From Nitrospirota bacterium (GTDB taxonomy: Bacteria; Nitrospirota; Thermodesulfovibrionia; UBA6902; JAJYJJ01), in the NCBI GenBank assembly GCA_021789595.1, contig JAJYJJ010000002.1, positions 119,493 through 183,492 of the forward strand: DNA of 64,000 nt, in the 5' to 3' direction. Positions within the stretch are counted from its first letter, which is position 1. Each line of letters opens with the position of its first letter. Shown here piece by piece: positions 20,085-29,954 of the stretch. The translations under genes were made by a program, and so were the position numbers. The notes below the pieces were generated by a model, which was not told the DNA's origin, ran no database searches, and worked only from the letters and a program-made list of their open reading frames with translations.

Positions 20085-20872
20085 CTATTTCCCTCCTCGA
20101 TTATTCTTATGACCTTTTTCTTTTCAGGCGGGTAGATAAATGAGATGGAAAGCATTGCGCGGTATTCAGGGTTCTTATTCCTCAGGTCAAAACCAAGGCC
20201 AATGGTTGTATAAACAGAATTACCTGTCAATATCCTGTATCCAAAGCGGGCCTCAAGTGAATTGTTATCCGAGCTAAACCTGCTCTTCTTCCCGTATAAT
20301 TCACCGAGCAACTGGAGGTTACGTGCCGCTGCAAACTCAACGCCAATGGTGTAGAGCAGTTCGTTCTTAAGGCCTGATTTCCCAACCCTTGTGTATATGA
20401 GGTTTACATTGCCATTGAATGGACCGACACGCTTGCTTATAAGCATACCCATACCCACATCTGTAGAGTTTGTGCTGTATGTATGCCTTCCTGAGGGTAT
20501 GGTTGTGGTAAACAGCGCTGCAACAGACGGGCCGTATCTGCCTTCATCTATAAATCTGTATTTAATACCTGCCCCTAAATCCTCAAGGCCTTCTTCAGCA
20601 TCTGTTATTACATATGGGATGTTTATCCCAATCTCAATGTTGTCCTTGATTCCATAGGCTGCCTGAAGCGACAATCTCTTCAGGTCTGACTCACTCAGAA
20701 GTTCAAACGACGGGCCTATGGCCAACTGTCCCTGTTGTAAGCTCTTTGCACTGAAGGTAGAGAACACCCCATATGGAGCAATGGGCGTGTATCCCTTGAC
20801 CTCATATATATCCCCTCCAAATGATATGGACGGTATTAGGAGGATTAGCACGAGAAAGATGAGCCTTTTCAT
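20081..20872 (-). CDS. Predicted outer-membrane beta-barrel protein
   Basis: 263 residues with a clear signal peptide (MKRLIFLVLILLIPSISFGG). The mature part alternates short amphipathic strands typical of a 10-12-strand barrel (IEIGINIPYVIT, LGAGIKYRF, FGYRILTGNSVYTTIGLGFD). It resembles the MetA-pathway-of-phenol-degradation or transporter-like barrel families (DUF-level similarity only). The overlap with the Deg protease gene suggests an envelope-stress unit. Substrate unknown. Confidence 0.65.
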   Translation of the reverse strand: MKRLIFLVLILLIPSISFGGDIYEVKGYTPIAPYGVFSTFSAKSLQQGQLAIGPSFELLSESDLKRLSLQAAYGIKDNIEIGINIPYVITDAEEGLEDLGAGIKYRFIDEGRYGPSVAALFTTTIPSGRHTYSTNSTDVGMGMLISKRVGPFNGNVNLIYTRVGKSGLKNELLYTIGVEFAAARNLQLLGELYGKKSRFSSDNNSLEARFGYRILTGNSVYTTIGLGFDLRNKNPEYRAMLSISFIYPPEKKKVIRIIEEGNR

Positions 20873-20917
20873 TTAGCCTAAAATAACAGAAAAAATACCT
20901 TGCTGTCAATGCAGTGG

Positions 20918-21946
20918 TCAATAGGATTCCTTGTCCTTTAGCACATCATTTATTGACAATCTGTTTCTGAAGACCCTGTATGTCCATATCTGATAAGCAA
21001 CTACGATAGGCATGAATATCACGGCCACAACAGTCATTATCTTTAAGGTGTAGATGCTGGAGGAAGAATTAAAAATTGTCAGGCTGTAATCAGGGTCAGT
21101 TCTTGAAGGAACGAGGTTTGGGTAGAGTCCTATTACCGCACTAAATATAACCATTACAATGGTCAGACAGGAGGAATAAAACGCCTTCAGATACTGCCCT
21201 CTTGCTGCAAAAAACCTTATACCTATTAGCGAAACAACAGCAAGCACAGGCACAATGAGCCAGATATAGCTTTGAAGGAAATTTGCATAAAGATTGGTGG
21301 TAGATGCAGTATAGATAAGGAATAATACAGCAATGATTAGCAGCAGATACCACGATTTATCTGCAACGATGGAAGCCCTTTTACTGATCTCGCCGTCGGT
21401 CTTCGATGTCAGCCACAGGGCGCCATGCAGGATGAACAATAAAACAAACAAGACCCCTGTGAGCAGCCCGTACGGATTTAATAGAGACAACAATGTCCCG
21501 TGATAGCCACCTGCATCCATGGGTAACCCTTGAAATATATTGGCGAAGGCAACACCAAACAGCATTGCAGGAATAAGGCTGCCAAGAAATATTGCAATAT
21601 CCCCGCCCCTTTTCCAGGTTTCACTATCAACCTTTCCCCTGAATTCCAGGGCCACGCCCCTGAATATCAATGCAAACAGTATCAGCAGCAATACTGAATA
21701 CAGATAGCTGAACATAAGGGCATATGTTGTTGGAAAGGCAGCAAAAGTCGCACCAGCAGCGGTAATGAGCCAGACCTCGTTTCCACCCCAGACAGGGCCA
21801 ATGGTATTTATGATTACCCTCTTTTCTGCATCATTTCTGCCAAGGAAGCTCTCAAGCATCCCTATGCCAAGATCAAAGCCATCCAGCATAAAATAAACTG
21901 CCCAGAGGACACCCCAGAGAATAAACCATAATATCTGAAATTCCAT
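20918..21946 (-). CDS. cydB: Cytochrome bd-type quinol oxidase subunit II
   Basis: 342 residues, about eight membrane helices. The family N-terminus is WFILWGVLWAVYFMLDGFDLGIGML with the conserved aspartates of the DGFD motif, and VWGGNEVWLITA follows near residue 53. With CydA it forms the high-affinity, non-proton-pumping terminal oxidase of the inner membrane. It is 10 bases after cydA. No cydX or cydDC is seen nearby. Confidence 0.95.
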   Translation of the reverse strand: MEFQILWFILWGVLWAVYFMLDGFDLGIGMLESFLGRNDAEKRVIINTIGPVWGGNEVWLITAAGATFAAFPTTYALMFSYLYSVLLLILFALIFRGVALEFRGKVDSETWKRGGDIAIFLGSLIPAMLFGVAFANIFQGLPMDAGGYHGTLLSLLNPYGLLTGVLFVLLFILHGALWLTSKTDGEISKRASIVADKSWYLLLIIAVLFLIYTASTTNLYANFLQSYIWLIVPVLAVVSLIGIRFFAARGQYLKAFYSSCLTIVMVIFSAVIGLYPNLVPSRTDPDYSLTIFNSSSSIYTLKIMTVVAVIFMPIVVAYQIWTYRVFRNRLSINDVLKDKESY

Positions 21947-21956
21947 TCTAATACTC

Positions 21957-23300
21957 CTATATCCCTGACGGTTTAATTATTGCCTGAAGCTCATCATCAG
22001 GGCCCATCTTTGCAAATCTGCTCAGCAGATAAATATACATAATTACAAGCAGGCCATAGACCAGTGTAAATCCAATTAATGAGACCATAACTTGCAATGG
22101 AGTAATAGATTTTGATACAGCATCTGATGTTCTCAGCAGCCCGTATACGATCCAAGGCTGTCTGCCAACCTCTGCCACAATCCAGCCGAGCTGGGTCGCA
22201 AGATAAGGCAATGGCAGTGCATAAAGCATGATTCTCAGAAATGCTGTGCTGGATTCAAGTCTGTCTTTTCTGGAGATTATATAGGCCATGAGTGTAAGAA
22301 GAATAAACAGCATGCCGAGGGCAATCATTGTCCTGAAACTTAAGAATGTGGCAATAACAGGTGGCCTATCCTTCTTTGGAAATTCCTTAAGGCCTTTTAC
22401 CTCTGCATCTCCATTATGGAATGCCAGAAGACTGAGAAGTCGGGGTATCCCGATTGTCTCTACTGCATTTCGCTCATTTCCCGGGTCAGGTATTATTAAG
22501 AGATAATAGGTTGCTGCCTTTTGTGTATCCCATACCGATTCCATGGCTGCAAATTTTGTTGGCTGCGTCTTTGCAACCTCTGCTGCATGGAAGTCCCCAA
22601 CAATGAATACAAGAAGGGAGCTAATGAGTCCAAAGGCTGCCGCCATCCTGAATGAGGCCTTGAAGAATTGTGGATTATTCTTCTTAAGCAGATGATAGGC
22701 TGATACGCTCATCACAAAAAAGGCAGCCAATACATAACCTGAAAAAACAGTATGAAAGAACTTTAACCATCCATAGGTATTTGTTAGCATTGCCATAAAG
22801 TCAGCCATTTCAACCCTGTTGTTCCTTAACACATAACCAACAGGCCGCTGCATCCATCCATTGGCAAGGAGAATCCAGAGTGCTGAGAGATTGGTGGCAA
22901 TTGCCACCAACCAGATGGATGCAGCATGGAGCCTTTTTGACACCCTATTCCAGCCAAACACCCATAATCCAATAAATGTAGATTCCAGGAAAAATGCAAC
23001 TGTTGCCTCGATGGCTAACGGTGTCCCAAATATGTCACCGACATATCTTGAGAACTCTGCCCAGTTCATGCCAAACTGAAATTCCATTGTAATGCCTGTT
23101 ACAACCCCGAGGGCAAAGTTGATAAGGAACAGCCTGCCCCAGAACCTTGTCATCCTGCGATACATCTCATCGCCTGTTCTTAGATAACGGGTTTCCATAT
23201 ATGCCACCAGTATGGAGAGTCCCAGTGTAAGGGGCACGAAGATAAAATGGAAGGAAGCTGTAACAGCGAACTGCAGTCTGCTAAGCCTCACAATATCCAT
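21957..23300 (-). CDS. cydA: Cytochrome bd-type quinol oxidase subunit I
   Basis: 447 residues, the heme-carrying subunit. The axial ligand of heme b595 is His18 (TASFHFIFVPL). The proton-channel glutamates lie in IEATVAFFLEST. His180 in KFFHTVFSGYV and the GRQPW motif (AEVGRQPWIVYG) are present. The Q-loop region is short compared with E. coli CydA, as in CIO-type bd oxidases. It indicates microaerobic respiration or oxygen detoxification. AAAGGAG precedes the start, and an extended -10 promoter is 72 bases upstream. Confidence 0.96.
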   Translation of the reverse strand: MDIVRLSRLQFAVTASFHFIFVPLTLGLSILVAYMETRYLRTGDEMYRRMTRFWGRLFLINFALGVVTGITMEFQFGMNWAEFSRYVGDIFGTPLAIEATVAFFLESTFIGLWVFGWNRVSKRLHAASIWLVAIATNLSALWILLANGWMQRPVGYVLRNNRVEMADFMAMLTNTYGWLKFFHTVFSGYVLAAFFVMSVSAYHLLKKNNPQFFKASFRMAAAFGLISSLLVFIVGDFHAAEVAKTQPTKFAAMESVWDTQKAATYYLLIIPDPGNERNAVETIGIPRLLSLLAFHNGDAEVKGLKEFPKKDRPPVIATFLSFRTMIALGMLFILLTLMAYIISRKDRLESSTAFLRIMLYALPLPYLATQLGWIVAEVGRQPWIVYGLLRTSDAVSKSITPLQVMVSLIGFTLVYGLLVIMYIYLLSRFAKMGPDDELQAIIKPSGI

Positions 23301-23371
23301 CAGTGATTCTCCTTTGTTTGATTCTCACATGCTCAGGATATATTCAGCTTTCTGTATCTTGTCCTGATTGA

Positions 23372-23380
23372 ATTATAGCA
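23372..23380 (-). promoter_or_regulatory. Extended -10 promoter of cydAB
   Basis: On the minus strand TGCTATAAT gives a perfect TATAAT with the TGn extension, 72 bases upstream of the cydA start. No good -35 hexamer is visible, which is normal for extended -10 promoters or points to an activator. Confidence 0.55.
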
Positions 23381-23420
23381 TCTTTTATCTTGAAGGGGTA
23401 AAAGGGCAGGTAGAATAAAG

Positions 23421-23454
23421 ATGGATCTATGGGAACTGCCGCCCATAGATCCAT
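23421..23454. repeat. 13-bp perfect hairpin between tRNA-Asn and cydA
   Basis: ATGGATCTATGGG and CCCATAGATCCAT pair perfectly around an 8-base loop. On the minus strand it lies upstream of the cyd promoter and after the tRNA terminator. No T-tract longer than 3-4 follows on either strand, so it may be an operator-like dyad or a second weak terminator. Confidence 0.6.
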
Positions 23455-23455
23455 T

Positions 23456-23486
23456 AAAAATAAACTCAGCAAACGGTTTTGCTGAG
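23456..23486 (-). terminator. Rho-independent terminator of tRNA-Asn
   Basis: On the minus strand CTCAGCAAA and TTTGCTGAG form a 9-bp stem with a 4-base loop. It is followed by TTTATTTTTAA and begins 10 bases after the tRNA CCA end. Confidence 0.75.
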
Positions 23487-23495
23487 AGTAACGCC

Positions 23496-23571
23496 TGGCT
23501 CCTGGGGAGGGACTCGAACCCCCGACCAAGTGGTTAACAGCCACCCGCTCTGCCGGCTGAGCTACCCAGGA
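23496..23571 (-). tRNA. tRNA-Asn (GTT)
   Basis: 76 bases including an encoded CCA. The acceptor stem TCCTGGG/CCCAGGA, D-arm, anticodon loop CTGTTAA (anticodon GTT) and T-arm GGTTCGAGTCC are all complete. Confidence 0.97.
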
Positions 23572-23579
23572 ATCTAATT

Positions 23580-23609
23580 TTTATAACAGAAATCTTAAAT
23601 ACTTGTCAA
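23580..23609 (-). promoter_or_regulatory. Promoter of tRNA-Asn
   Basis: Minus-strand TTGACA, an 18-base spacer and TATAAA, ending nine bases before the tRNA 5' end. Confidence 0.75.
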
Positions 23610-23632
23610 TTATATGAATTGCCTCAAAATGA

Positions 23633-24892
23633 CTATAAATCGATAACTTTCTCAAAATCCCTCTGCCTTACGCGGCCCATGACAGCGAGAGAGATGTTTT
23701 CCTTCTTCAGCATCTCCTTTGAAAGGGATGTTACCTCTTGCATTGTGGTTTTTTCTATCTCCCTTGTCAAGTCGTCCTGACTGAAATATCTCCCAAAATA
23801 TATCTCCTGCCTTGCGATCTGCGACATCCTGCTGCTTGTGGATTCAAGACCCAGGATGATGCTGCCCTTAAGTTGCTCCTTTGCCCTTCTTAACTCCTCC
23901 TCTGTTATACCGCCCTTAAGTTTTGAAAGTTCCTCGATGGTTAATTGCACTACCTCTTTTGCGTTTCTCTTCCCTGTCCCTGCATATACGCCGAGAATAC
24001 CGGTGTCAAAATAAGGTGCGACATAGGAATATATAGAATAGGCAAGACCTCTTTGCTCCCTTATCTCCTGGAAAAGCCGTGAACTTACCCCTGCGCCGAG
24101 GATGCTGTTGAGGATATAAAGTGCATATCTCTTTTCGTGATTCTGCGGCAGGGCCTTTATCCCAAGGCATATATGGACCTCTGAGAGGTCCTTGGGCATA
24201 ACAGTTACATTGCTCTGGAAGGCATGACATTTGTTCTTCTTTATCGTCTTTATCCTCCCATTTCTTTTAAATCTACCAAGTTCAGAATTAAGTAGTCCTA
24301 TCAGCCTCTTGATATCAAAGTTGCCTGCTGCTGCAACAACAATATTCTGCGGGTTGTAATACCTTCTTATATGTTGAAGGAGATCTTTCCTTGTAACGGC
24401 CTTTATTGTCTCTCTCCTTCCCAATACAGATTGGCCAAGACCTTTTGCACCCCATATACTCTGATTGAGGAGATCGTGGATATACTCATCAGGAGAATCC
24501 TCTACCATCTTTATCTCCTCTATGATTATGCCCTTTTCCTTTTCTATATCCTCTTCATTAAGTGTAGAGTTGAGGAATATATCGCTTAACAGCGCAACCG
24601 CTTCAGGCAGATGTTCATCCCTGACCTTTGAGTAAAAGGTTGTTCCCTCTCTTGATGTAAAGGCATTTAGCTCTCCACCAATAGAATCTATCTCTACTGC
24701 GAGGTCCTTTGCACTTCTTTTCTTTGTTCCCTTAAAGAACATATGCTCAAGGAAATGGGATATGCCATTTTTGGCTTCACCCTCATCCCTCGAACCAACC
24801 TTTACCCATATGCCTATGCTTACGGAGCGGACATTTCTAATGGGCTCCATGACTACAGGTATCCTGTTTTTGAGAAAATCTTTTTTGAACAT
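23633..24892 (-). CDS. M16 family zinc metallopeptidase
   Basis: 419 residues. The inverted zinc motif HFLEH is at 46-50, in a context typical of the processing-peptidase-like bacterial M16B proteins (GISHFLEHMFFKGT). The third ligand glutamate lies about 75 residues later (IEKEKGIIIEEIKM). The C-terminal half is the paired inactive domain (AYSIYSYVAPYFDTGILGVYAG). It probably processes or degrades peptides in the cytoplasm or periplasm; no signal peptide is evident. It lies 44 bases downstream of pnp, the common pnp-M16 order. Confidence 0.93.
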   Translation of the reverse strand: MFKKDFLKNRIPVVMEPIRNVRSVSIGIWVKVGSRDEGEAKNGISHFLEHMFFKGTKKRSAKDLAVEIDSIGGELNAFTSREGTTFYSKVRDEHLPEAVALLSDIFLNSTLNEEDIEKEKGIIIEEIKMVEDSPDEYIHDLLNQSIWGAKGLGQSVLGRRETIKAVTRKDLLQHIRRYYNPQNIVVAAAGNFDIKRLIGLLNSELGRFKRNGRIKTIKKNKCHAFQSNVTVMPKDLSEVHICLGIKALPQNHEKRYALYILNSILGAGVSSRLFQEIREQRGLAYSIYSYVAPYFDTGILGVYAGTGKRNAKEVVQLTIEELSKLKGGITEEELRRAKEQLKGSIILGLESTSSRMSQIARQEIYFGRYFSQDDLTREIEKTTMQEVTSLSKEMLKKENISLAVMGRVRQRDFEKVIDL

Positions 24893-24936
24893 TGAGTTTG
24901 TGGGATTAGCTATAAAAGGGTTGAATAAAACCCATT

Positions 24937-27030
24937 CTATCTTTTATCCGAGGGCTTTTCCCTCATTGCCTCTTTTCTGCTGAGGCGAATCCTGCCCATC
25001 TTGTCTATCTCTATCACCTTTACCAGCACCTCATCGCCTTCATTGATCTCGTCTGTCACCTTTGCTATCCGCTTTTCCGATATCTGCGATATGTGGAGCA
25101 GCCCTTCTGTACCAGGAAGGATCTCTACAAAGGCGCCGAAGTCAACAACCCTCTTGACCTTGCCAAGGTATATCTTGCCGAGCTCTGCCTCTGCGACAAT
25201 ACCCTGGATAATATCAATGGCCTTCTGGGCAGAGACCTCATCTGAGGATGCAATGTTTATGAGTCCGGTGTCATCTATATCTATCTTTACACCCGTCTGG
25301 TCTATTATCCCTCTTATCACCTTTCCGCCTGTTCCTATGACATCCCTTATCTTGTCTGTCTTTATCCTCAGCGTATATATCCTTGGGGCATTTGGATGAA
25401 GACCTTCTCTTGGCATTGGCATTACCTCAAGCATCTTCTGAAGGATATAGAGCCTTCCCTTCCTTGCCTGCTCAAGTGCCCTCTGCATTATCTCTCTGCT
25501 TACCCCTCCAGTCTTTATATCCATCTGGAAGGCTGTTATGCCGTTAGCTGTCCCTGTTACCTTGAAATCCATATCACCGAGGTGGTCCTCAAGTCCAAGG
25601 ATATCTGTCAGGATAACTGTCTTGTCACCCTCTGAGACAAGCCCCATTGCAATGCCTGCAACAGGTGCCTTTATAGGTACCCCTGCATCCATGAGGGCAA
25701 GTGTCCCACCACAAACCGTTGCCATAGAGGATGAGCCGTTGGATTCAAGGATGTCTGAGACAAGGCGGATTGTATAAGGGAAATCGGTTTTTTGAGGTAT
25801 AACCGCCTTTAGTGCCCTTTCTGCAAGCGCACCGTGTCCTATCTCCCTCCTGCCGGGTGATCTTAGAGGCTTTACCTCTCCAACACTAAATGGAGGGAAG
25901 TTATAATGAAGCATGAATGCCTTTGTTGTCTCTCCCTCAAGGGCATCTATCCTCTGTTCATCGTCAGCGGTGCCGAGTGTTGTAACCACCAGTGATTGAG
26001 TTTCTCCCCTCACAAAGAGGGCTGAGCCGTGTGTCCTTGGAAGGATGCTGACCTCGCACGATATATGTCTTATCTCATCAGGCCTCCTGCCGTCTGCTCT
26101 TATTGATTCCTCCAGTATCATCCTCCTGACAAGCTGCTTCTCTATATCGTAAAAGACCTGACTTATCGCCCTTGTTCTGTCTTCTTCTGCCTGGTTAAGG
26201 CTGGTGATCATTTCCTGAAGGAGCATATCCATTGCCTCTTGCCGTCTAAGCTTGTCGGGTATTTTTATGGCCTCTTTCATCCTCGGGAGGGCAAAATCTC
26301 TTACCGCCTCAACCAATGCATCATCTATTACAGGTGGGTTAAGGCCCCTCTTTTGTTTTCCAATCTTTGAAGCAAGCTCTTCCTGTAATTCTACAATAAG
26401 CTTTATCTCCTTATGGGCAAAGTCTATGGCCTCAAGTAAGTCTGCCTCAGAGATCTCAAGACCGCCGCCTTCGACCATAACTACTGCATGCTCAGTGCCA
26501 GCAACAACAAGATTGAGGTCGCTCTCCTCAACCTCCTTTATATCGGGGTTTATTATAAGGTTGCCGCCAATACGGCCCACCTTTACTGCAGCCACAGGGG
26601 CATTGAATGGTATATCTGAGATCATCAGCGCAGATGACATGCCAATAATCCCAAGCACATCCGATATATTTTCCTCTCCGTAGGATAACACTGAGACTAT
26701 CCCCTGGGTCTCAGAATAGAAACCCTCAGAGAAAAGGGGTCTTATAGGTCTATCTATGAGACGGGATGTGAGGATCTCCTTTTCACTCGGACGTCCCTCC
26801 CTCTTGAAAAATCCACCAGGGATCTTCCCGGCAGCATATGTCTTTTCCTGGTAATCTATAGTGAGGGGGAAAAAATCTAATCCCTCTTTTATACCCTTAT
26901 CTGCAACGGCTGTTGCAAGGATTACAGTGTCTCCGTATTGAACAACTACTGCGCCGTCTGCCTGTCTTGCTATTCTTCCTGTTTCAATGGAAAGGCGTTT
27001 CCCACGAACCTCAATATCTATCTTTGTCAT
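24937..27030 (-). CDS. pnp: Polynucleotide phosphorylase
   Basis: 697 residues, full length. A phosphorolytic 3'-5' exoribonuclease of the degradosome. Two RNase PH domains (about 10-225 and 310-540) are joined by a helical linker, with LIDRPIRPLF in the first and SDILESNGSSSMATVCGG in the second. A KH domain (GTGGKVIRGI) and an S1 domain (GKVKRVVDFGAFVEILPGTE) complete it. It is six bases after rpsO, the near-universal rpsO-pnp order. Confidence 0.97.
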   Translation of the reverse strand: MTKIDIEVRGKRLSIETGRIARQADGAVVVQYGDTVILATAVADKGIKEGLDFFPLTIDYQEKTYAAGKIPGGFFKREGRPSEKEILTSRLIDRPIRPLFSEGFYSETQGIVSVLSYGEENISDVLGIIGMSSALMISDIPFNAPVAAVKVGRIGGNLIINPDIKEVEESDLNLVVAGTEHAVVMVEGGGLEISEADLLEAIDFAHKEIKLIVELQEELASKIGKQKRGLNPPVIDDALVEAVRDFALPRMKEAIKIPDKLRRQEAMDMLLQEMITSLNQAEEDRTRAISQVFYDIEKQLVRRMILEESIRADGRRPDEIRHISCEVSILPRTHGSALFVRGETQSLVVTTLGTADDEQRIDALEGETTKAFMLHYNFPPFSVGEVKPLRSPGRREIGHGALAERALKAVIPQKTDFPYTIRLVSDILESNGSSSMATVCGGTLALMDAGVPIKAPVAGIAMGLVSEGDKTVILTDILGLEDHLGDMDFKVTGTANGITAFQMDIKTGGVSREIMQRALEQARKGRLYILQKMLEVMPMPREGLHPNAPRIYTLRIKTDKIRDVIGTGGKVIRGIIDQTGVKIDIDDTGLINIASSDEVSAQKAIDIIQGIVAEAELGKIYLGKVKRVVDFGAFVEILPGTEGLLHISQISEKRIAKVTDEINEGDEVLVKVIEIDKMGRIRLSRKEAMREKPSDKR

Positions 27031-27035
27031 CTGCT

Positions 27036-27305
27036 CTACTTTCTGAGACCAAGACGCTCTACTACCTTTTCGTATCTCGCCATATCCTTTGACTTAAGGT
27101 ATTTGAGAAGGCTGCGCCTCTGGCCAACAAGCCTGAGGAGTCCTCTCCTTGATGGGTGGTCTCGCTTGTGGGTTTTGAAATGTTCTGTCAGAAGCGCTAT
27201 CCTCTCGCTGAGGATGGCAATCTGGACCTCTGGTGAACCTGTGTCTGTATCATGCACCTTATACTGTGCTATTATCCCTTGTTTCCTTTCGCTGTCAAGA
27301 GCCAT
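27036..27305 (-). CDS. rpsO: Ribosomal protein S15
   Basis: 89 residues from the ATG at 27305, chosen because GGGAAGGTGGTGAGC precedes it and it gives the family N-terminus MALDSERKQ. Core motifs are [31 protein letters not shown] and [16 protein letters not shown]. It binds 16S rRNA and commonly represses its own mRNA through the 5' leader. It is followed by pnp. Confidence 0.97.
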   Translation of the reverse strand: MALDSERKQGIIAQYKVHDTDTGSPEVQIAILSERIALLTEHFKTHKRDHPSRRGLLRLVGQRRSLLKYLKSKDMARYEKVVERLGLRK

Positions 27306-27521
27306 AAGCTCACCACCTTCCCTGTAATTATACATAAATTAGTGTAGTAAGATAGCACAATAGAAGGGGGAATGTAAAGGGGGATGTGGCTGGGTGGTGT
27401 CGATTGTGGCGGAGTTCATCCTTTCAACAGCAACATTCTTTGTTCTGCCCATCCTGATTGTTCTTACGGCAGCCATGGTTTTTATTACGGAAGTCGTCAA
27501 TGAAATTAAAAGAAAATTTAT

Positions 27522-27597
27522 TGGTAGGCGGAACAGGGATCGAACCTGTGACCTCTGCCTTGTAAGGGCAGCGCTCTCCCAACTGAGCTATCCGCCC
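27522..27597 (-). tRNA. tRNA-Val (TAC)
   Basis: 76 bases with encoded CCA. The acceptor stem is GGGCGGA/TCCGCCT, the anticodon loop CTTACAA (anticodon TAC), and the T-arm GGTTCGATCCC. Confidence 0.97.
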
Positions 27598-27607
27598 ATG
27601 GTGTTTT

Positions 27608-27637
27608 TTTATACTACAGGATTAGATGTTTTGTCAA
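27608..27637 (-). promoter_or_regulatory. Promoter of tRNA-Val
   Basis: Minus-strand TTGACA, an 18-base spacer and TATAAA, ending 11 bases before the tRNA 5' end; the same layout as the tRNA-Asn and tRNA-Gly promoters in this window. Confidence 0.75.
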
Positions 27638-27714
27638 TTCTCCGAACTTATCCAGCGTATTGTAAAAATTATAGAAATCTGTTATCTTATTGAAAAGACA
27701 TTCAGGAGGAAGGC

Positions 27715-27915
27715 GTGAAAGAAGGAATTCATCCAAGATACGAAGATGCAAAGGTCGCATGTGCATGCGGCGAGACCTTTACTACACGGTCAACTACGCC
27801 GCTTATCCATGTGGATATATGCTCGAAGTGTCACCCCTTCTATACAGGCAAACAGAAGATTGTGGATGCAGAGGGAAGGGTAGAGAAGTTTAGGAAGAAG
27901 TACGCAAAGAAGTAG
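27715..27915 (+). CDS. rpmE: Ribosomal protein L31
   Basis: 66 residues from a GTG preceded by AGGAGGAAGGC. It is the zinc-binding (C+) form: CACGETF supplies the first cysteine pair and [13 protein letters not shown] the second. It is part of the 50S subunit. It is monocistronic: a terminator hairpin follows 39 bases after the stop. Confidence 0.95.
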   Translation: MKEGIHPRYEDAKVACACGETFTTRSTTPLIHVDICSKCHPFYTGKQKIVDAEGRVEKFRKKYAKK

Positions 27916-27953
27916 ATAGGTTTTAACCCATGGTCTTATGACCTTACGGGTTG

Positions 27954-27987
27954 AAGGAAACTTGCCTTCGGTGGGTTTCCTTTTTTA
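27954..27987 (+). terminator. Terminator after rpmE
   Basis: AAGGAAAC and GTTTCCTT form the base of the stem around a TTCG-capped loop, followed by a run of six T. A smaller dyad (AACCC...GGGTT) precedes it. Confidence 0.7.
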
Positions 27988-28006
27988 TTCATTATTGAGA
28001 CAATCT

Positions 28007-28897
28007 ATGAAAAACATTGGCGGACAGGCAGTAATCGAAGGGGTTATGATGAAGGCAGCAAAGGCATGGACAGTTGCTGTCCGTGACCAAAGGGGCGAAA
28101 TCCATGTAAAAAAAGAGGGGCTGCTTGAACTTCCAAGTCCCCTTAAAAGGCCAATACTCAGAGGCATTGCGGCCCTTATCCAGGCACTCAGCCTCGGTAT
28201 AAAGGCCCTGTCCTATTCTGCTGAAAAGGCTGTTGGAGCCGAGGAAAAATCATTCAGTCCCTTTACTATGGCAATGACCATTACAGTATCTGTTGCTCTT
28301 GGAATTGTCCTTTTCCTTCTGCTTCCACTTTATCTAACAAGGCTCCTGGGCATTGTCTTTTCCTCTGTCCAGGGAAGCTCGTTTGTCTTTAACCTCGTTG
28401 ACGGCCTGATAAGGATTGTCTTTTTCCTTATCTATGTGGCATCCATCAGCTTTATGAAGGACATAAGGCGGGTCTTTGAATACCACGGTGCAGAGCATAA
28501 GGTCATATACACATACGAGGCAGGCGAGGCCCTTACTGTTGAAAATGCAAGGAGGCACAGCACGCTTCATCCAAGATGCGGCACAAGCTTTCTGCTTGTC
28601 GTAATGGTTGTCAGCATCCTGATATTTTCCTTTATACCCAAGGAGTGGTCATTAGGCCTGAAGTTTATTTCAAGGATTGTCCTGATACCGCTGATTGCAG
28701 GGCTGTCGTATGAATTCATAAGGTTTTCTGCAAAGAGGGTGAAGGACTCATCTGCTTTAAGCAGGGTATTTTTTGGTGTCCTGATAAGGCCAGGGCTCTG
28801 CCTTCAAAGGATTACTACAAGACAGCCTGATGATGCACAGATAGAGGTTGCAATAAGGGCCTTAAACGAGGTCCTGTCAATGGATAGAGATGCTTGA
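28007..28897 (+). CDS. DUF1385 family membrane protein
   Basis: 296 residues from the ATG at 28007, which gives the family start [15 protein letters not shown]. The frame is open upstream, but only through the rpmE terminator. Middle and C-terminal hydrophobic segments ([21 protein letters not shown] and a [15 protein letters not shown] stretch) flank the conserved [14 protein letters not shown] and [10 protein letters not shown] motifs. Function unknown. In many Firmicutes and Nitrospirota genomes it sits beside prfA, as here, where it overlaps prfA by 8 bases; a role linked to translation or to YqhQ-type membrane processes is only inferred. Confidence 0.88.
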   Translation: MKNIGGQAVIEGVMMKAAKAWTVAVRDQRGEIHVKKEGLLELPSPLKRPILRGIAALIQALSLGIKALSYSAEKAVGAEEKSFSPFTMAMTITVSVALGIVLFLLLPLYLTRLLGIVFSSVQGSSFVFNLVDGLIRIVFFLIYVASISFMKDIRRVFEYHGAEHKVIYTYEAGEALTVENARRHSTLHPRCGTSFLLVVMVVSILIFSFIPKEWSLGLKFISRIVLIPLIAGLSYEFIRFSAKRVKDSSALSRVFFGVLIRPGLCLQRITTRQPDDAQIEVAIRALNEVLSMDRDA

Positions 28898-29954
28898 GAA
28901 ACTTAATACCATAGAGGAAAAATACAGGGAGCTAACAAGTCTCCTGATGGACCCATCTGTACTTTCAACCCCTCTGCAATACCGGAGGTATTCAAAGGAA
29001 CAGGCAGACCTTCACGACATTGTTGAAAAAATTCAGGAATACAAGAAGGTTATTGCTGATATGAAAGAGGCAGAGGAGATCATCCATGGTGCTGACGAGG
29101 ATGGGCTAAAGGAGCTTGCACTTGCAGAGATTGAGATGCTAAAGGAAAAGATGCCGAGGCTTGAAGAAGAGCTAAGGTTGATGCTCCTTCCAAAAGACCC
29201 CCGTGATGAAAAGAACATAATCCTTGAGATAAGGGCAGGCACAGGCGGTGAAGAGGCAGCCCTGTTTGCAGCCACCCTCTTCAGGATGTACAGCAAATAC
29301 GCAGAGAAAAGGCGGTGGAAGGTTGAGATGATAGATGCCAGCCCAACAGGCCTTGGAGGTCTGAAGGAGGTTATCGCCTCGATTATAGGCAAGGGTGCTT
29401 ACAGCCGTCTGAAGTATGAAAGCGGCGTGCACAGGGTTCAGAGGGTGCCTGTAACAGAGGCATCAGGAAGGATACATACATCTGCTGCAACTGTTGCAGT
29501 CCTGCCTGAGGCAGAAGAGGTTGATATAAAGATAGATGAAAAGGACATGAGGATCGATACATTTTGTTCTTCAGGACCTGGCGGTCAGGGCGTGAACACC
29601 ACATACTCTGCTGTAAGGATTGTCCATGTCCCTACAGGTATGATTGTCCAGTGTCAAGATGAGCGTTCACAGATTAAAAACCGGGAAAAGGCCATGAAGG
29701 TTCTCCGTTCAAGGCTGCTTGAGCTTGAGATGGAAAAGAAGGAAAAGGAAAGGGCGATTGAGAGGAAATCCCAGGTCGGCACAGGTGATAGAAGTGAAAG
29801 GATAAGGACATACAATTTTCCCCAAAACCGCGTAACAGACCACCGCGTCGGCCTCACCCTCCATAGGCTGGAACAGGTTCTTGAAGGCGACATTGATGAG
29901 ATAATAGATGCCCTCATAATAAAAGACCAGGCAGAGAGGTTAAAGGAGCTTTGA
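28890..29954 (+). CDS. prfA: Peptide chain release factor 1
   Basis: 354 residues. It recognises UAA and UAG and triggers peptide release. The tripeptide anticodon motif PVT is in [20 protein letters not shown] (usual form PxT). The universal GGQ is in [18 protein letters not shown]. The length and domain order are those of RF1 rather than RF2. It overlaps the DUF1385 gene and couples to prmC through a TTGA overlap. Confidence 0.97.
   Translation: MLEKLNTIEEKYRELTSLLMDPSVLSTPLQYRRYSKEQADLHDIVEKIQEYKKVIADMKEAEEIIHGADEDGLKELALAEIEMLKEKMPRLEEELRLMLLPKDPRDEKNIILEIRAGTGGEEAALFAATLFRMYSKYAEKRRWKVEMIDASPTGLGGLKEVIASIIGKGAYSRLKYESGVHRVQRVPVTEASGRIHTSAATVAVLPEAEEVDIKIDEKDMRIDTFCSSGPGGQGVNTTYSAVRIVHVPTGMIVQCQDERSQIKNREKAMKVLRSRLLELEMEKKEKERAIERKSQVGTGDRSERIRTYNFPQNRVTDHRVGLTLHRLEQVLEGDIDEIIDALIIKDQAERLKEL

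Noticed and set aside
23344..23544. Minus-strand frame covering tRNA-Asn
   Set aside because: It is the read-through of the tRNA and its terminator, with typical tRNA-derived peptide (LVGGSSPSPGA).
27394..27693. Plus-strand frame starting with a hydrophobic segment
   Set aside because: It runs antisense through tRNA-Val and has no good ribosome site; at most a remnant before the tRNA.
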